From NCBI RefSeq assembly GCF_051859625.1, contig NZ_JBHYFH010000002.1:124001-188000 (forward strand): 64,000 bases of DNA, in the 5' to 3' direction. Numbering within the stretch: position 1 is the stretch's first letter; every line of letters begins with the position of its first letter. The notes under the pieces were generated by a model. The model was not told the origin of the DNA. It was given only the letters and a program-made list of their open reading frames with translations, and ran no database searches. Source of the stretch: Oceanicaulis sp051859625. GTDB lineage: Bacteria > Pseudomonadota > Alphaproteobacteria > Caulobacterales > Maricaulaceae. Positions 52,015 to 60,464 of this stretch are shown here, one piece after another. A program made the translations under genes and the position numbers.

Positions 52015-53943
52015 ATGACACCGCGTTTGAAATCGACCCGCGCCGCGCGCGACCTGATCAAGGCTCACGAGCCCTTCCTGGCGGAGGCTGAACGGCGTGG
52101 TAAACGCTGGACAGTCGGCTATGGCCATACCGCGTCAGCCAAAGAGGGCGTGACGCTCAAGCCTGAAGACGCTGAACTTCTGCTGATCTACGACGTGATG
52201 CGCGCCGAGCAGACCATTGACGCCAATGTCGGCGCGGAGATGGCGGCGCCCATGCGTGATGCGCTGGTGTCCTTCGCCCTCTCAGTGGGTTTGCGCGCTT
52301 TCAAGGTGTCTGACGTGGCGCGTCTGGCGCGTGCGGGCCGTCATCGGGACGCCGCCGCCGCCATCGAAACCTGGGTGCGCGCCGATCAGGACGGCCGGTT
52401 GGTCGTCTCTGACCGTCTGGTCACGCGCCGCGCCGCGGAAAAGGCGCTTTATCTGTCAGGGCTGGAAGACAGCGCGGCAAGTATTGATGCGCCGTCCGTG
52501 GTTGCTGAAGCCGAGCCTGCATCGGAGGCGGTCTCGGACACCTCAGCGGAAACGCCTGCTGAAGAGCCAGCCGTTGAAGCGGCGCCGTCTCCGGCTGCGC
52601 CTGACGCGCCTGTTCAGGACGAGTCTGAGCCTGAAGAAGCGCCTCTCGACGAAGCCCAGGCGGAAGTCGAGCCTGAGCCTGAAGAAGCACATGAGGCGTC
52701 TTCTGGATTGGTCGAGCTCGATATCGCTTTTGAAACGCCGGACGATGAGACGGTGGGGGACAGCCGTGTAGAGCCCCAGATTGTTTCTCCGGATCTCGAA
52801 GCCGTTGCTGAAACGACTGAGGATGAGGGTGAGGACGCGTCACAAGACGAGTCCGACATTGAACCCGAAACGGCTGAGCCTGAGACCGTTGAGCCTGAGT
52901 TGGTTGAGGCGGAGGCGACAGACTCCGAACCTGCCGAAACTGAGGCGCTTAGCGAACCGGCTGAAGAGCCGGAACAGGTTGAGCCTGCGCCTGAGACGCC
53001 TGAAGCTGATGACGCTCAGCCCGATCAGGACGCGGTGAAACAGGCGCAGGACGCCTCCATCGCTGCTGTGATGGCGCGTATGGCCCAGCAGGTCTCCGCC
53101 AGCATTGCGACGGCTCCGGCGGCGACGGAGGCTGATGAGCCCGTCAAGCTCGGCTACAGCTTCCTGTCCACGGCTCATGTGGATATGGCCTTGCCGTCCG
53201 TGCCCCGTGAGGCGACGGAGACGGCTCAGCCCGAGGCGCCGCAAGAGGATGTGAGCGCCAAACCCGGCAGCCTGTTCAGCAGCCCGGCCGTGCCGATGGG
53301 GCCGTATCATGGCGCTTTGCAGGTCTCATCGATCAAAGTGACCGCAATTGCGCCCGAAGCCCTTCCGCAGGGCTCAGAGGCGCAAGACGAGGGCGCCGGC
53401 GGGGATGCGGACCGTGTTCAGGTCGCTGCGCCATTGTCGGATGCAGATGATGCCATTTCGGTTGAAGTTCCGACTGATGAGGACGCCGCTCCCGAAGCGC
53501 TGACAGCCTCTCATGATGCGCCGAACGGCGCCGAGGTGTTCTCTGCGCCGCCGCATCCTGCGCTCGCGCCGGCGTCCGCGCCGGGAATGTCGGGTGATGT
53601 GGAAGGCCCTGATCATCCGGACAAGGATGACGAAGACCCTCATCATGATCTTCATGAGGATGGTGAAGAGCTGGATCCCACGGTGGTCGCCGGGACCGAA
53701 GCGCCCGCAGCCCCGGAAACTGAGTCGACCCAGTCCAAGGGCGGGGATGTGATGTTCATCTCCTCGCTGGCTGTGGGCGGCGCGATGGTGGGCCTGGGCG
53801 GCTGGGACATCGCCGCGAACATGGACGCCTACATGGAATTGGGCCTGTCCTATTCGCCGCTGGGGCCGATCGTGTTCGGCGCCGGCGTGCTGCTGAGTGC
53901 GGCGTCGGCCTGGTTCATTATCGGGCGACGCAACGAAAAGTAG
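52015..53943 (+). CDS. spmX: SpmX-type polarity protein: lysozyme-like domain, acidic linker, two TM segments
   Basis: 642 residues. N-terminal GH24 phage-lysozyme domain (about 8-155) with AHEPFL (E19, aligned with the catalytic Glu) and RWTVGYGHT (32-39), but the expected second catalytic Asp appears replaced by the EAERRGKR segment. A roughly 390-residue Glu/Pro/Ala-rich disordered linker follows (EPETAEPETVEPELVE), then two C-terminal hydrophobic segments (about 575-635). No signal peptide. This architecture is that of Caulobacter SpmX, which recruits DivJ to the stalked pole and binds PopZ. The linker is much longer than in Caulobacter. Confidence 0.8.
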   Translation: MTPRLKSTRAARDLIKAHEPFLAEAERRGKRWTVGYGHTASAKEGVTLKPEDAELLLIYDVMRAEQTIDANVGAEMAAPMRDALVSFALSVGLRAFKVSDVARLARAGRHRDAAAAIETWVRADQDGRLVVSDRLVTRRAAEKALYLSGLEDSAASIDAPSVVAEAEPASEAVSDTSAETPAEEPAVEAAPSPAAPDAPVQDESEPEEAPLDEAQAEVEPEPEEAHEASSGLVELDIAFETPDDETVGDSRVEPQIVSPDLEAVAETTEDEGEDASQDESDIEPETAEPETVEPELVEAEATDSEPAETEALSEPAEEPEQVEPAPETPEADDAQPDQDAVKQAQDASIAAVMARMAQQVSASIATAPAATEADEPVKLGYSFLSTAHVDMALPSVPREATETAQPEAPQEDVSAKPGSLFSSPAVPMGPYHGALQVSSIKVTAIAPEALPQGSEAQDEGAGGDADRVQVAAPLSDADDAISVEVPTDEDAAPEALTASHDAPNGAEVFSAPPHPALAPASAPGMSGDVEGPDHPDKDDEDPHHDLHEDGEELDPTVVAGTEAPAAPETESTQSKGGDVMFISSLAVGGAMVGLGGWDIAANMDAYMELGLSYSPLGPIVFGAGVLLSAASAWFIIGRRNEK

Positions 53944-54013
53944 CGCCGCGCGCCTGAATTGGCGAGATTTGTGCGAACTTGACGCGCCGCCCGCGCGTGG
54001 TATTTCGCGGTCT

Positions 54014-55186
54014 ATGATTTCGAACCAGTATCCTTCGCTCGAGTTCCCTCTGGGCGACACCGCGGACATGCTGCGCGATACCGTGCAGTCGTTCGCGTCC
54101 GATCATATCGCTCCGCGCGCCGCTGAAATCGACGCCAAGGACGAGTTTCCCGCCGACCTCTGGACCAAGATGGGTGAACTGGGCCTTCTGGGCCTGACCG
54201 TCGAGGAAGAATATGGCGGCTCCGGACTGGGCTACACCGAACATTGCATCGTCATGGAAGAGATTTCCCGGGCCAGCGCCTCGGTGGGGCTCAGCTATGG
54301 CGCGCACTCCAATCTGTGCGTCAACCAGATCCGCCTGAACGGCTCTGAAGCGCAAAAGCAGAAATACCTGCCCAAGCTGATCTCCGGCGAGCATGTGGGC
54401 GCGCTGGCCATGTCCGAACCCGGCGCAGGCTCTGACGTGGTCTCCATGCGTCTGAAGGCCGTGAAAAAGGGCGATCACTACGTCCTCAACGGCAACAAGA
54501 TGTGGATCACCAACGGCCCGAGCGCCGATACGCTGGTCGTCTACGCCAAGACCGATCCCGAGGCGGGCTCCAAGGGCATCACCGCCTTCCTGATCGAGAA
54601 GGACATGAAGGGCTTCTCTGTCGCCCAGAAGCTCGACAAGCTGGGCATGCGCGGCTCTGAAACCGGCGAGCTGGTGTTTGAAGACTGCGAAGTCCCTGAA
54701 GAGAACGTGCTGGGCCAGGTCGGCGGCGGCGTGCGTGTTCTGATGAGCGGACTCGATTATGAGCGCTCGGTGCTGGCGGCGGGCCCTGTGGGCATCATGC
54801 AGGCCTGCCTCGACGTGGTCATGCCCTATGTTCACGAGCGCAAACAGTTCGGCCAGCCCATCGGCGAGTTCCAGCTCATCCAGGGCAAAATCGCGGACAT
54901 GTACACGCGCATGAACGCCAGCCGCGCTTATGTCTATGCGGTGGCCCAGGCGTGCGACGCCAAGAAAACCACCCGTCAGGATGCGGCGGGGGTGATCCTG
55001 TTCGCAGCGGAAGCGGCGACCCAGACGGCGCTCGACGCCATCCAGATCCTGGGCGGCAACGGCTATATCAACGAATATCCGACGGGCCGCCTGTTGCGCG
55101 ACGCCAAGCTCTACGAGATCGGCGCCGGCACCAGCGAGGTGCGCCGCATGCTGATCGGCCGTGAGCTGTTTAATGCAACGAAATAA
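54014..55186 (+). CDS. Isovaleryl-CoA dehydrogenase
   Basis: FAD-dependent oxidation of isovaleryl-CoA to 3-methylcrotonyl-CoA in leucine catabolism. 390 residues of the acyl-CoA dehydrogenase fold. LSYGAHSNLCVNQI is typical of isovaleryl enzymes, GALAMSEPGAGSDVVSM binds flavin/substrate, and the catalytic glutamate is E250 in GLDYERSVLAAG. C-terminal YEIGAGTSEVRRMLIGREL. ATG 54014 is the conserved start. methylcrotonyl-CoA carboxylase beta lies 5.3 kb downstream on the same strand. Names ivd or liuA are used elsewhere. Confidence 0.92.
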   Translation: MISNQYPSLEFPLGDTADMLRDTVQSFASDHIAPRAAEIDAKDEFPADLWTKMGELGLLGLTVEEEYGGSGLGYTEHCIVMEEISRASASVGLSYGAHSNLCVNQIRLNGSEAQKQKYLPKLISGEHVGALAMSEPGAGSDVVSMRLKAVKKGDHYVLNGNKMWITNGPSADTLVVYAKTDPEAGSKGITAFLIEKDMKGFSVAQKLDKLGMRGSETGELVFEDCEVPEENVLGQVGGGVRVLMSGLDYERSVLAAGPVGIMQACLDVVMPYVHERKQFGQPIGEFQLIQGKIADMYTRMNASRAYVYAVAQACDAKKTTRQDAAGVILFAAEAATQTALDAIQILGGNGYINEYPTGRLLRDAKLYEIGAGTSEVRRMLIGRELFNATK

Positions 55187-55237
55187 GGGCTGAGGCGTTG
55201 TGTCTGTGTCGAATGATACGACGCTCCCCTGACTTTC

Positions 55238-55266
55238 AAGCCCGCGCCTCGGCGCGGGCTTTTTCT
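55238..55266 (+). terminator. Rho-independent terminator after isovaleryl-CoA dehydrogenase
   Basis: AAGCCCGCG pairs with CGCGGGCTT (55238-55246 and 55253-55261) around a 6-nt loop, followed by a TTTTT-rich run. Confidence 0.82.
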
Positions 55267-55405
55267 TGTGTGGGCCAATGAGCGAGCCTGCAGTGCTCGA
55301 GAGTCTTTCTGGTCGCCAAGAAGCGGCCAATCATCCTAGGGTCTCATAAGGTTAGGGCTTGCTGAAGCAGCAGCCGTCAATCTTCGTGAGAGAATGGGAT
55401 CCGCC

Positions 55406-55876
55406 ATGTTGTCTGAACTTCTCGCCCTGACGCTGGCCTTCAGTGCACAGAAATCCCCGCCCGTGGAAGCCACATCCGACGAAGCGCGTCTGAACGCTTG
55501 TCTGGCGCAGGCGGAGTTCGCAGAAAGCTGCATCGGCGCGGTGTCCAACGCCTGTCAGGAAGATCCCGGCGGCTATACGACCTATGGCATGATGGAATGT
55601 GAGCGTCGTGAAAACGAGCTTTGGGATCAGCGCCTGAACGCCGCGTATTCCCAAATGCGCCAGATGTTGCTGGAACGCGAGATGACGGCGCGACGCGACG
55701 CCTTGCTGGCCGCGCAACGGCTCTGGTTGCAATATCGCGACGCCGAGTGCGAGCAGCGCGGGCTCGCCTATGAGGGCGGCACCATGATGGGCGTGGTTCA
55801 CAATTCGTGTTTCAGCGGCTTTACGGCGCGCCGGGCGCTGGAGCTGGAAAGTCAGCGCGACGAACTGTTCCGCTAG
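55406..55876 (+). CDS. LprI-like (DUF1311) secreted protein
   Basis: 156 residues. Signal-like N-terminus (LSELLALTLAFSAQ), then the DUF1311/LprI pattern: MMECERRENELWDQRLNAAYSQM, ALLAAQRLWLQYRDAECEQRG and later cysteines (HNSCFSG), which would form disulfides. Relatives are annotated as lysozyme-inhibitor-like. An ATG at 55394 is an alternative start four codons upstream. Ends at a bidirectional terminator shared with the convergent aldo/keto reductase. Confidence 0.8.
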   Translation: MLSELLALTLAFSAQKSPPVEATSDEARLNACLAQAEFAESCIGAVSNACQEDPGGYTTYGMMECERRENELWDQRLNAAYSQMRQMLLEREMTARRDALLAAQRLWLQYRDAECEQRGLAYEGGTMMGVVHNSCFSGFTARRALELESQRDELFR

Positions 55877-55881
55877 TCACA

Positions 55882-55912
55882 AAAAACCCCGCGCCGCCAG
55901 CGCGGGGTTTTT
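55882..55912. terminator. Bidirectional terminator between LprI-like and aldo/keto reductase genes
   Basis: AAACCCCGCGC (55884-55894) pairs with GCGCGGGGTTT (55900-55910) around a 5-nt loop, with an A-run before and T-run after, so it can act on both strands. Confidence 0.88.
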
Positions 55913-55921
55913 CTTGATCGC

Positions 55922-56749
55922 TTACTTGTCCCAGTCCGGCGCCCAGTCGGGATCGATCAAACGGCCTTCGGGGCTGCGCAGGGCGTCGATGCGCCCCGTT
56001 TCCTCTTCGCTGAGCTTGATTTCCGAGATCTGGAAATTGGACTCGATATGCGCCTCGCTGGAGCTGCGCGGGATGGCGACGACGCTGTCTTGATCCACCA
56101 GCCAGCGCAAGGCGATCTGGGCGGGGGAGACCCCGTGTTTGCTGGCGATCTGCTTGATCACGTCCTCTTCAAACACCTTGCCTTGCCCGATCGGGGAATA
56201 GGCGGTCATCGCCATGCCGGCGCTGCGGCAGGCGCTGAGCACGGCGCTTTGGTCCAGGAAGGGATGATATTCCACCTGATTGACCGCTAGAGGCGCTTTG
56301 GAGTGCGCACGCGCTTCGTCCAGCAAGTCCACGGTGAAGTTGGACACGCCGATATGTTTGACCAGACCTGCGCCCACCACATCGTTCATCGCTTGCATGG
56401 TTTCGATGAGCGGGACTTCCGGCACGGGCCAGTGCAGCAGCAGAAGGTCCACATAATCGGTCTTGAGCTTGCTGAGGCTCTCTTTGACCGAGGCCTGGAG
56501 ATCGCCGTCCTTGAACTGATCGCGCCAGACCTTGGTGGTCATGAAAATATCCTCGCGCGCCACGCCGGATTGATGCAGGCCGGCGCCGACTTCCGTCTCA
56601 TTGTCATAAATCTGGGCGGTGTCGATATGACGGTAGCCGGTCTTGAGCGCATGGGCGACAGCGCGCGTGGCGTCTTCGTCTTTCAGCTGCCAGGTGCCGA
56701 AGCCCAGTTTGGGAATGTCTGCGCCGTTCGCTTGGGTCCGCTCGATCAT
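55922..56749 (-). CDS. Aldo/keto reductase
   Basis: 275-residue NADPH-dependent carbonyl reductase of the TIM-barrel type. Catalytic tetrad D43 and Y48 (HIDTAQIYDNE), K73 (MTTKVW) and H106 (LLLLHWPVP). Motifs KHIGVSNF and IPRSSSEAHIESN complete the family pattern; close to the 2,5-diketo-gluconate reductase-like group. Single gene, convergent with the LprI-like gene. Substrate unknown. Confidence 0.93.
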   Translation of the reverse strand: MIERTQANGADIPKLGFGTWQLKDEDATRAVAHALKTGYRHIDTAQIYDNETEVGAGLHQSGVAREDIFMTTKVWRDQFKDGDLQASVKESLSKLKTDYVDLLLLHWPVPEVPLIETMQAMNDVVGAGLVKHIGVSNFTVDLLDEARAHSKAPLAVNQVEYHPFLDQSAVLSACRSAGMAMTAYSPIGQGKVFEEDVIKQIASKHGVSPAQIALRWLVDQDSVVAIPRSSSEAHIESNFQISEIKLSEEETGRIDALRSPEGRLIDPDWAPDWDK

Positions 56750-56849
56750 CGTGCGCTCCTTGATTGCGTGTCCGGGGGGACGTAAGCATCAAGAACGCAA
56801 AAGGAAGGGCGGAGGTTTCATCGCGCCGCAGCTTGAATGACAGCCGGCC

Positions 56850-58574
56850 CTAATTGAAGCGGCTGGCCAGCGCGTGCGGCATCTGCTCCAGCATGCGCTT
56901 GGCGCTGTTATATCCAGCCTCAACGGCTTCATCGAAGCGCTTCCAGTCCCGCATGTCGAGATCAAGCTCGGGCAGGACCAGAATGTCGGCGGCGCGCCGG
57001 GTGAGGGCGTGCTGCTCCAGCGTGCCCGCGGTCGCCGCGCGCATCAGCAGCGATGCGATGGGCGGCGGGTCTGACAGGCCATGGCGGGCCACCCAGCCGG
57101 CGAAATTCGGCGGATCGCGGAAATCGTCGGCGTTGATGGCGTTATTGCGGGTGACGTCCGACCCCACATTGACGCCGCGGTGATAGGCTTTGAGTTCCTG
57201 GATCGGGAAATTGTTGAACACCGCGCCGTCCACCAGCACGTCGTCGCCGTCGACGATGGGCGGCAACAGGCCGGGGATCGCGATGGAGGCCCGCAGAGCG
57301 CGCGATAGCGAGCCGGACCGGTGGATGCGGGTCGCGCCGGTCGACAGGTTCGAGGACACGCAAAAGAACGGGCGCGGCAACTCAGCGATGTCCACATCGC
57401 CGAAATGCTCGTTCAGGCGACGGTCGACACGTTTGCCGCGCGTGAGGCTGACCACGGGCATCACCCAGTCGCTGAGCGGGTTGGACGCCACAAAGGCGCG
57501 CCGCATCCGGTCTTCAAGCTCTTCATTGTCCCAGCCCATCGCCGCGCCCGCCGCGATGATGCCGCCCATGGAGGCGCCGCCGAAGAAATCAAACTCCACG
57601 CCGGCTTCCTTGAAGGCCCGGATCGCGCCCACATGGGCGTAGGCGCGCGAGCCGCCGCCAGACAGGACCAGTCCTACCGATTTGCCCGCCATGGTGCGCG
57701 CCATATGGCGCACATCGCCGGCGTTTTGCTGGCGCCAGTGAAAACAGCGGGCGGCGTCCGAGGCGTTGATCCAGTCTGACGGCGCAGCCGCTTTGCGCAC
57801 GCCTTCGTTATGCACCATCACCACATCGATCAGTTTCAGCTTTGCGGCCGGCGACGGATCGTCAGGCATCAGCGGGATGGAGGGGCGGGCGTCGGCGCGC
57901 GCCAGCATCCAGATACGGTCCGCCCGCGCCATGGCGCGACGCGCCCAGTTGCTCTCTCCCAGACGGGCCTGAAGGATGACGATATCGTGCTCGGCCTCCA
58001 GCATGTCGAGCTTGGGGCCGGGCCAGTCCGCGCAGTCCAGACCGCAGGACACGGACGTCACGCCCATCTCTGTGAGCGCGGTCTTCAGAAGATCGCTGCG
58101 ATACTCAAGATCAATGGTCGGAGACGTCGAAATCAGCGCGAAGACGCGCGGCTCGGACCGGCGATAGGACTCTCCGGTCCGGATGCGCGACAGCATCATC
58201 TTGCTCAGCTCGCGCATCAGTGAGGCGTGCTTGTTGGTCAGCTTGTCAAAGGCGGCCTTGGGCAGGCGCACCAGCTCTGAATCGCGCAAGGCGTAGACGC
58301 TGGCCGAATGCGGCCGGTCCTCGACCAGCGCCATCTCGCCAATGGGTTCGCCCGCCCGGATATGCCCCACCAGTTCAGGGCGCGCGTCAGCGCCGGTTCG
58401 GAAAGCGGCGAGGGCGCCGGAACGGACCAGATAGAAGGAGTCTGCGACCTCGCCCTCTTCAAACAGGGTCTGGCCGGCGGGCAGGCAGAACCATTCCACC
58501 TCCGCCTCCACAGCGGACAGCGCGGCTTTTTCAACGCGGTTGAAAAATGGAAGAAAACGCAGTCCCAACGCCAT
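56850..58574 (-). CDS. Patatin-like phospholipase with cyclic nucleotide-binding domain
   Basis: 574 residues, related to eukaryotic neuropathy target esterase. N-terminal cNMP-type sensor (about 10-125: GQTLFEEGEVADSFYLV, GHIRAGEPIGEMALVEDRPHSASV). A middle region of Rossmann type follows. The patatin domain has the oxyanion GGGSRAYAHVGA, nucleophile S335 (GGASMGG) and aspartate D449 in VDGAVFNN. ATG 58574 follows GAAGGA; an upstream ATG at 58595 is possible. Likely a regulated lysophospholipase at the inner membrane. It is followed upstream by the crotonase gene, 34 nt away on the same strand. Confidence 0.88.
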   Translation of the reverse strand: MALGLRFLPFFNRVEKAALSAVEAEVEWFCLPAGQTLFEEGEVADSFYLVRSGALAAFRTGADARPELVGHIRAGEPIGEMALVEDRPHSASVYALRDSELVRLPKAAFDKLTNKHASLMRELSKMMLSRIRTGESYRRSEPRVFALISTSPTIDLEYRSDLLKTALTEMGVTSVSCGLDCADWPGPKLDMLEAEHDIVILQARLGESNWARRAMARADRIWMLARADARPSIPLMPDDPSPAAKLKLIDVVMVHNEGVRKAAAPSDWINASDAARCFHWRQQNAGDVRHMARTMAGKSVGLVLSGGGSRAYAHVGAIRAFKEAGVEFDFFGGASMGGIIAAGAAMGWDNEELEDRMRRAFVASNPLSDWVMPVVSLTRGKRVDRRLNEHFGDVDIAELPRPFFCVSSNLSTGATRIHRSGSLSRALRASIAIPGLLPPIVDGDDVLVDGAVFNNFPIQELKAYHRGVNVGSDVTRNNAINADDFRDPPNFAGWVARHGLSDPPPIASLLMRAATAGTLEQHALTRRAADILVLPELDLDMRDWKRFDEAVEAGYNSAKRMLEQMPHALASRFN

Positions 58575-58607
58575 GGTCCGTGATCCTTCTCTCATGCCCT
58601 CCTAAGG

Positions 58608-59447
58608 TTAAGACTGCCCCATGCGCCTGACCGGCGTCAAAGCCTGGAACTGACCCTCGCGCTTTTCACCGCGGGCGGTGATCGCCTCCATGATGTCTTC
58701 AGGACACCAGAGCGAGGCCTGAAGCGTCATGGCGTGCTCGAGGCTGTCGGCCACACTATGATCACGCGCATAGAGGAAGGAGCGTTTGACGCCGGAGATC
58801 GTCAGCGGCGCCTTGCTGGCGATTTTTTGCGCCACCGCGTCCACATGCGCTTTCAGCGCTTCGGGGCTTTCAAGGACTTCGTTGTACAGCCCCAGCTTTT
58901 CAGCGCGCTCAGCGCTCAGGGTTTCACCGGTATAGGCCAGCTCCCGCGCCACGCCTTCGGGGATCAGCCCCGGCAGGCGTTGCAGCGTGCCCACATCGGC
59001 GAACATGCCGATATTGGTCTCTTCAATGCGCATCCAGGCGTCTTGCACACCATAGCGCATATCCGCCGCGCAGATCATGTCGACGCCGCCGCCCACGCAG
59101 GGGCCCTGAATGGCGGCGATCACCGGAAAGCGCGCTTTTTCAAACGCCGTGAAGCTGTCCTGAAGCGCTGTCGCGGCGGTCATGAAGGTCTCGCGCATCG
59201 AGGCTGAGTCGGTTTTCAGCGCGTTGGGGTCGGTGAAGACCGAGATATCCATGCCGGCGGTGAACACCGGGCCTTCCGCGTCCAGGATCAGAACCCGTGT
59301 CTCGCCTGCGTCCGACAGAGCGCCCACAGCATGGGGCAATTCCGCCCAGAACGCCGGCGTCATGGTGTTGCGCTTGTCCGCCCGGTTCAGGGTGATGCGG
59401 GCGATCGGCCCGTCCTGAGTGACTTTGAAACTGGTGTACTCGGTCAT
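58608..59447 (-). CDS. Enoyl-CoA hydratase/isomerase, dienoyl-CoA isomerase-like
   Basis: 279-residue crotonase-family enzyme. Oxyanion segments FTAGMDISVF and IQGPCVGGGVDM; the three acidic residues of delta3,5-delta2,4-dienoyl-CoA isomerase appear conserved with correct spacing: D123 (GGGVD), E143 (IEETN) and D151 (FADVGTLQRLP). This argues for isomerisation of unsaturated fatty acyl-CoAs rather than simple hydration. Lies upstream of the cNMP-patatin gene on the same strand. The C-terminal LTPVRRMGQS is unremarkable. Confidence 0.86.
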   Translation of the reverse strand: MTEYTSFKVTQDGPIARITLNRADKRNTMTPAFWAELPHAVGALSDAGETRVLILDAEGPVFTAGMDISVFTDPNALKTDSASMRETFMTAATALQDSFTAFEKARFPVIAAIQGPCVGGGVDMICAADMRYGVQDAWMRIEETNIGMFADVGTLQRLPGLIPEGVARELAYTGETLSAERAEKLGLYNEVLESPEALKAHVDAVAQKIASKAPLTISGVKRSFLYARDHSVADSLEHAMTLQASLWCPEDIMEAITARGEKREGQFQALTPVRRMGQS

Positions 59448-59520
59448 GGTGTCTCCTCCGTGGGAGACACCATGCCGAGCCCTTAAGGCGTGAACAAGCG
59501 TTCCGGCTGTGCGCGCCTGT

Positions 59521-60324
59521 TTATTGCGTCAGTGTGTCCAGCGGATCGACCACGCGAAAACCGGGTGCATCTTCAAAGAATTGCTCCAGAAGGTGCTTGT
59601 GGCCTGCGCCATAGATCAGCACCAAACGATCGCCGGGTTCGGCGTGACGGGCGGCGTTGGCGAATATCGCCAGATTGCGCGTCCACCATTCGCCCATTTC
59701 CTGAACGCCGATCGGGGCCTCGGTCGTGCCCATCTGCGCCAGGGTCAGATACAATCCATGGGCGTCATGGGCGAACTGGGAATTGGACCCGCGCAAGCGC
59801 TCCATCACAGTCCCGTTTTCCATGTCGGCCATCAGCACCGGAACGGCGGCGTTGAAATTTCCGAACTCCCCCAGCAACCGGTCCTGACCTGCCTCCTGGG
59901 CTGCTCCCATCATGCCTTCAAAATCCATGTCGGACGCCTGGTCGATGGCGTACAGGCGCTCATGGCCCAGGCGCGCCGCCAGCCGCATGCCCAGTTGCTG
60001 GCGCTCATTCACCGTCAGTGCGTGCTCGCCCGCCAGATAAGCCTGATACTCGGCGTTGAACGCGACTTCGTAGTCGGGGGTGAGCTCGACCATGACCTTG
60101 GTCGGTGCGAAGCCGGCGAGCGCCTCGATCACCTCAGCGATCTCGGCCTGGCGTTCAGGCGACAGATGATCGTCCACCTGAGCGTTGTGCAGATCCTGAC
60201 CGCCGCCGGTGAAGTGATAACTGCCCAGAACCATCACCTCGATGGGCGCGGCGTCAGTTTCAATCCAGTCGGTCTGAACCGGGGAGGAGAGGAGGGAGAG
60301 GGCGAGTGAGAGCGTAGCAAGCAT
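59521..60324 (-). CDS. DUF5694 secreted protein
   Basis: 267 residues with a signal peptide (ATLSLALSLLSSPVQ). Contains IEVMVLGSYHFTGGGQDLHN, KVMVELTPDYE and LVLIYGAGHKHLLEQFF, the pattern of the DUF5694 group, distantly like TraB/GumN domains with conserved H and E residues. Function unknown. ATG 60324 follows GGAAGG. Divergent from mccB. Confidence 0.75.
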   Translation of the reverse strand: MLATLSLALSLLSSPVQTDWIETDAAPIEVMVLGSYHFTGGGQDLHNAQVDDHLSPERQAEIAEVIEALAGFAPTKVMVELTPDYEVAFNAEYQAYLAGEHALTVNERQQLGMRLAARLGHERLYAIDQASDMDFEGMMGAAQEAGQDRLLGEFGNFNAAVPVLMADMENGTVMERLRGSNSQFAHDAHGLYLTLAQMGTTEAPIGVQEMGEWWTRNLAIFANAARHAEPGDRLVLIYGAGHKHLLEQFFEDAPGFRVVDPLDTLTQ

Positions 60325-60464
60325 GACAACCTTCCAGAGTTTGCAGTCTTCTAGTGCCTGGATGATGCAACGGGGCGCCGGATCGGATGCAAAGCGTTGC
60401 GCGACAGGGGCGCGGCGCGCTAAGCAGCGCGTCAGTCTTGTTCCACCAGACGGATAATCGCGCC

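Noticed and set aside
52500..53750. Possible frameshift or low-complexity artefact in the spmX linker
   Set aside because: The frame stays open with consistent codon use through to the conserved C-terminal membrane segments, so the repetitive acidic linker is real coding sequence.
53918..55330. A 470-codon open frame on the minus strand
   Set aside because: Antisense to isovaleryl-CoA dehydrogenase, and it also runs through that gene's terminator.
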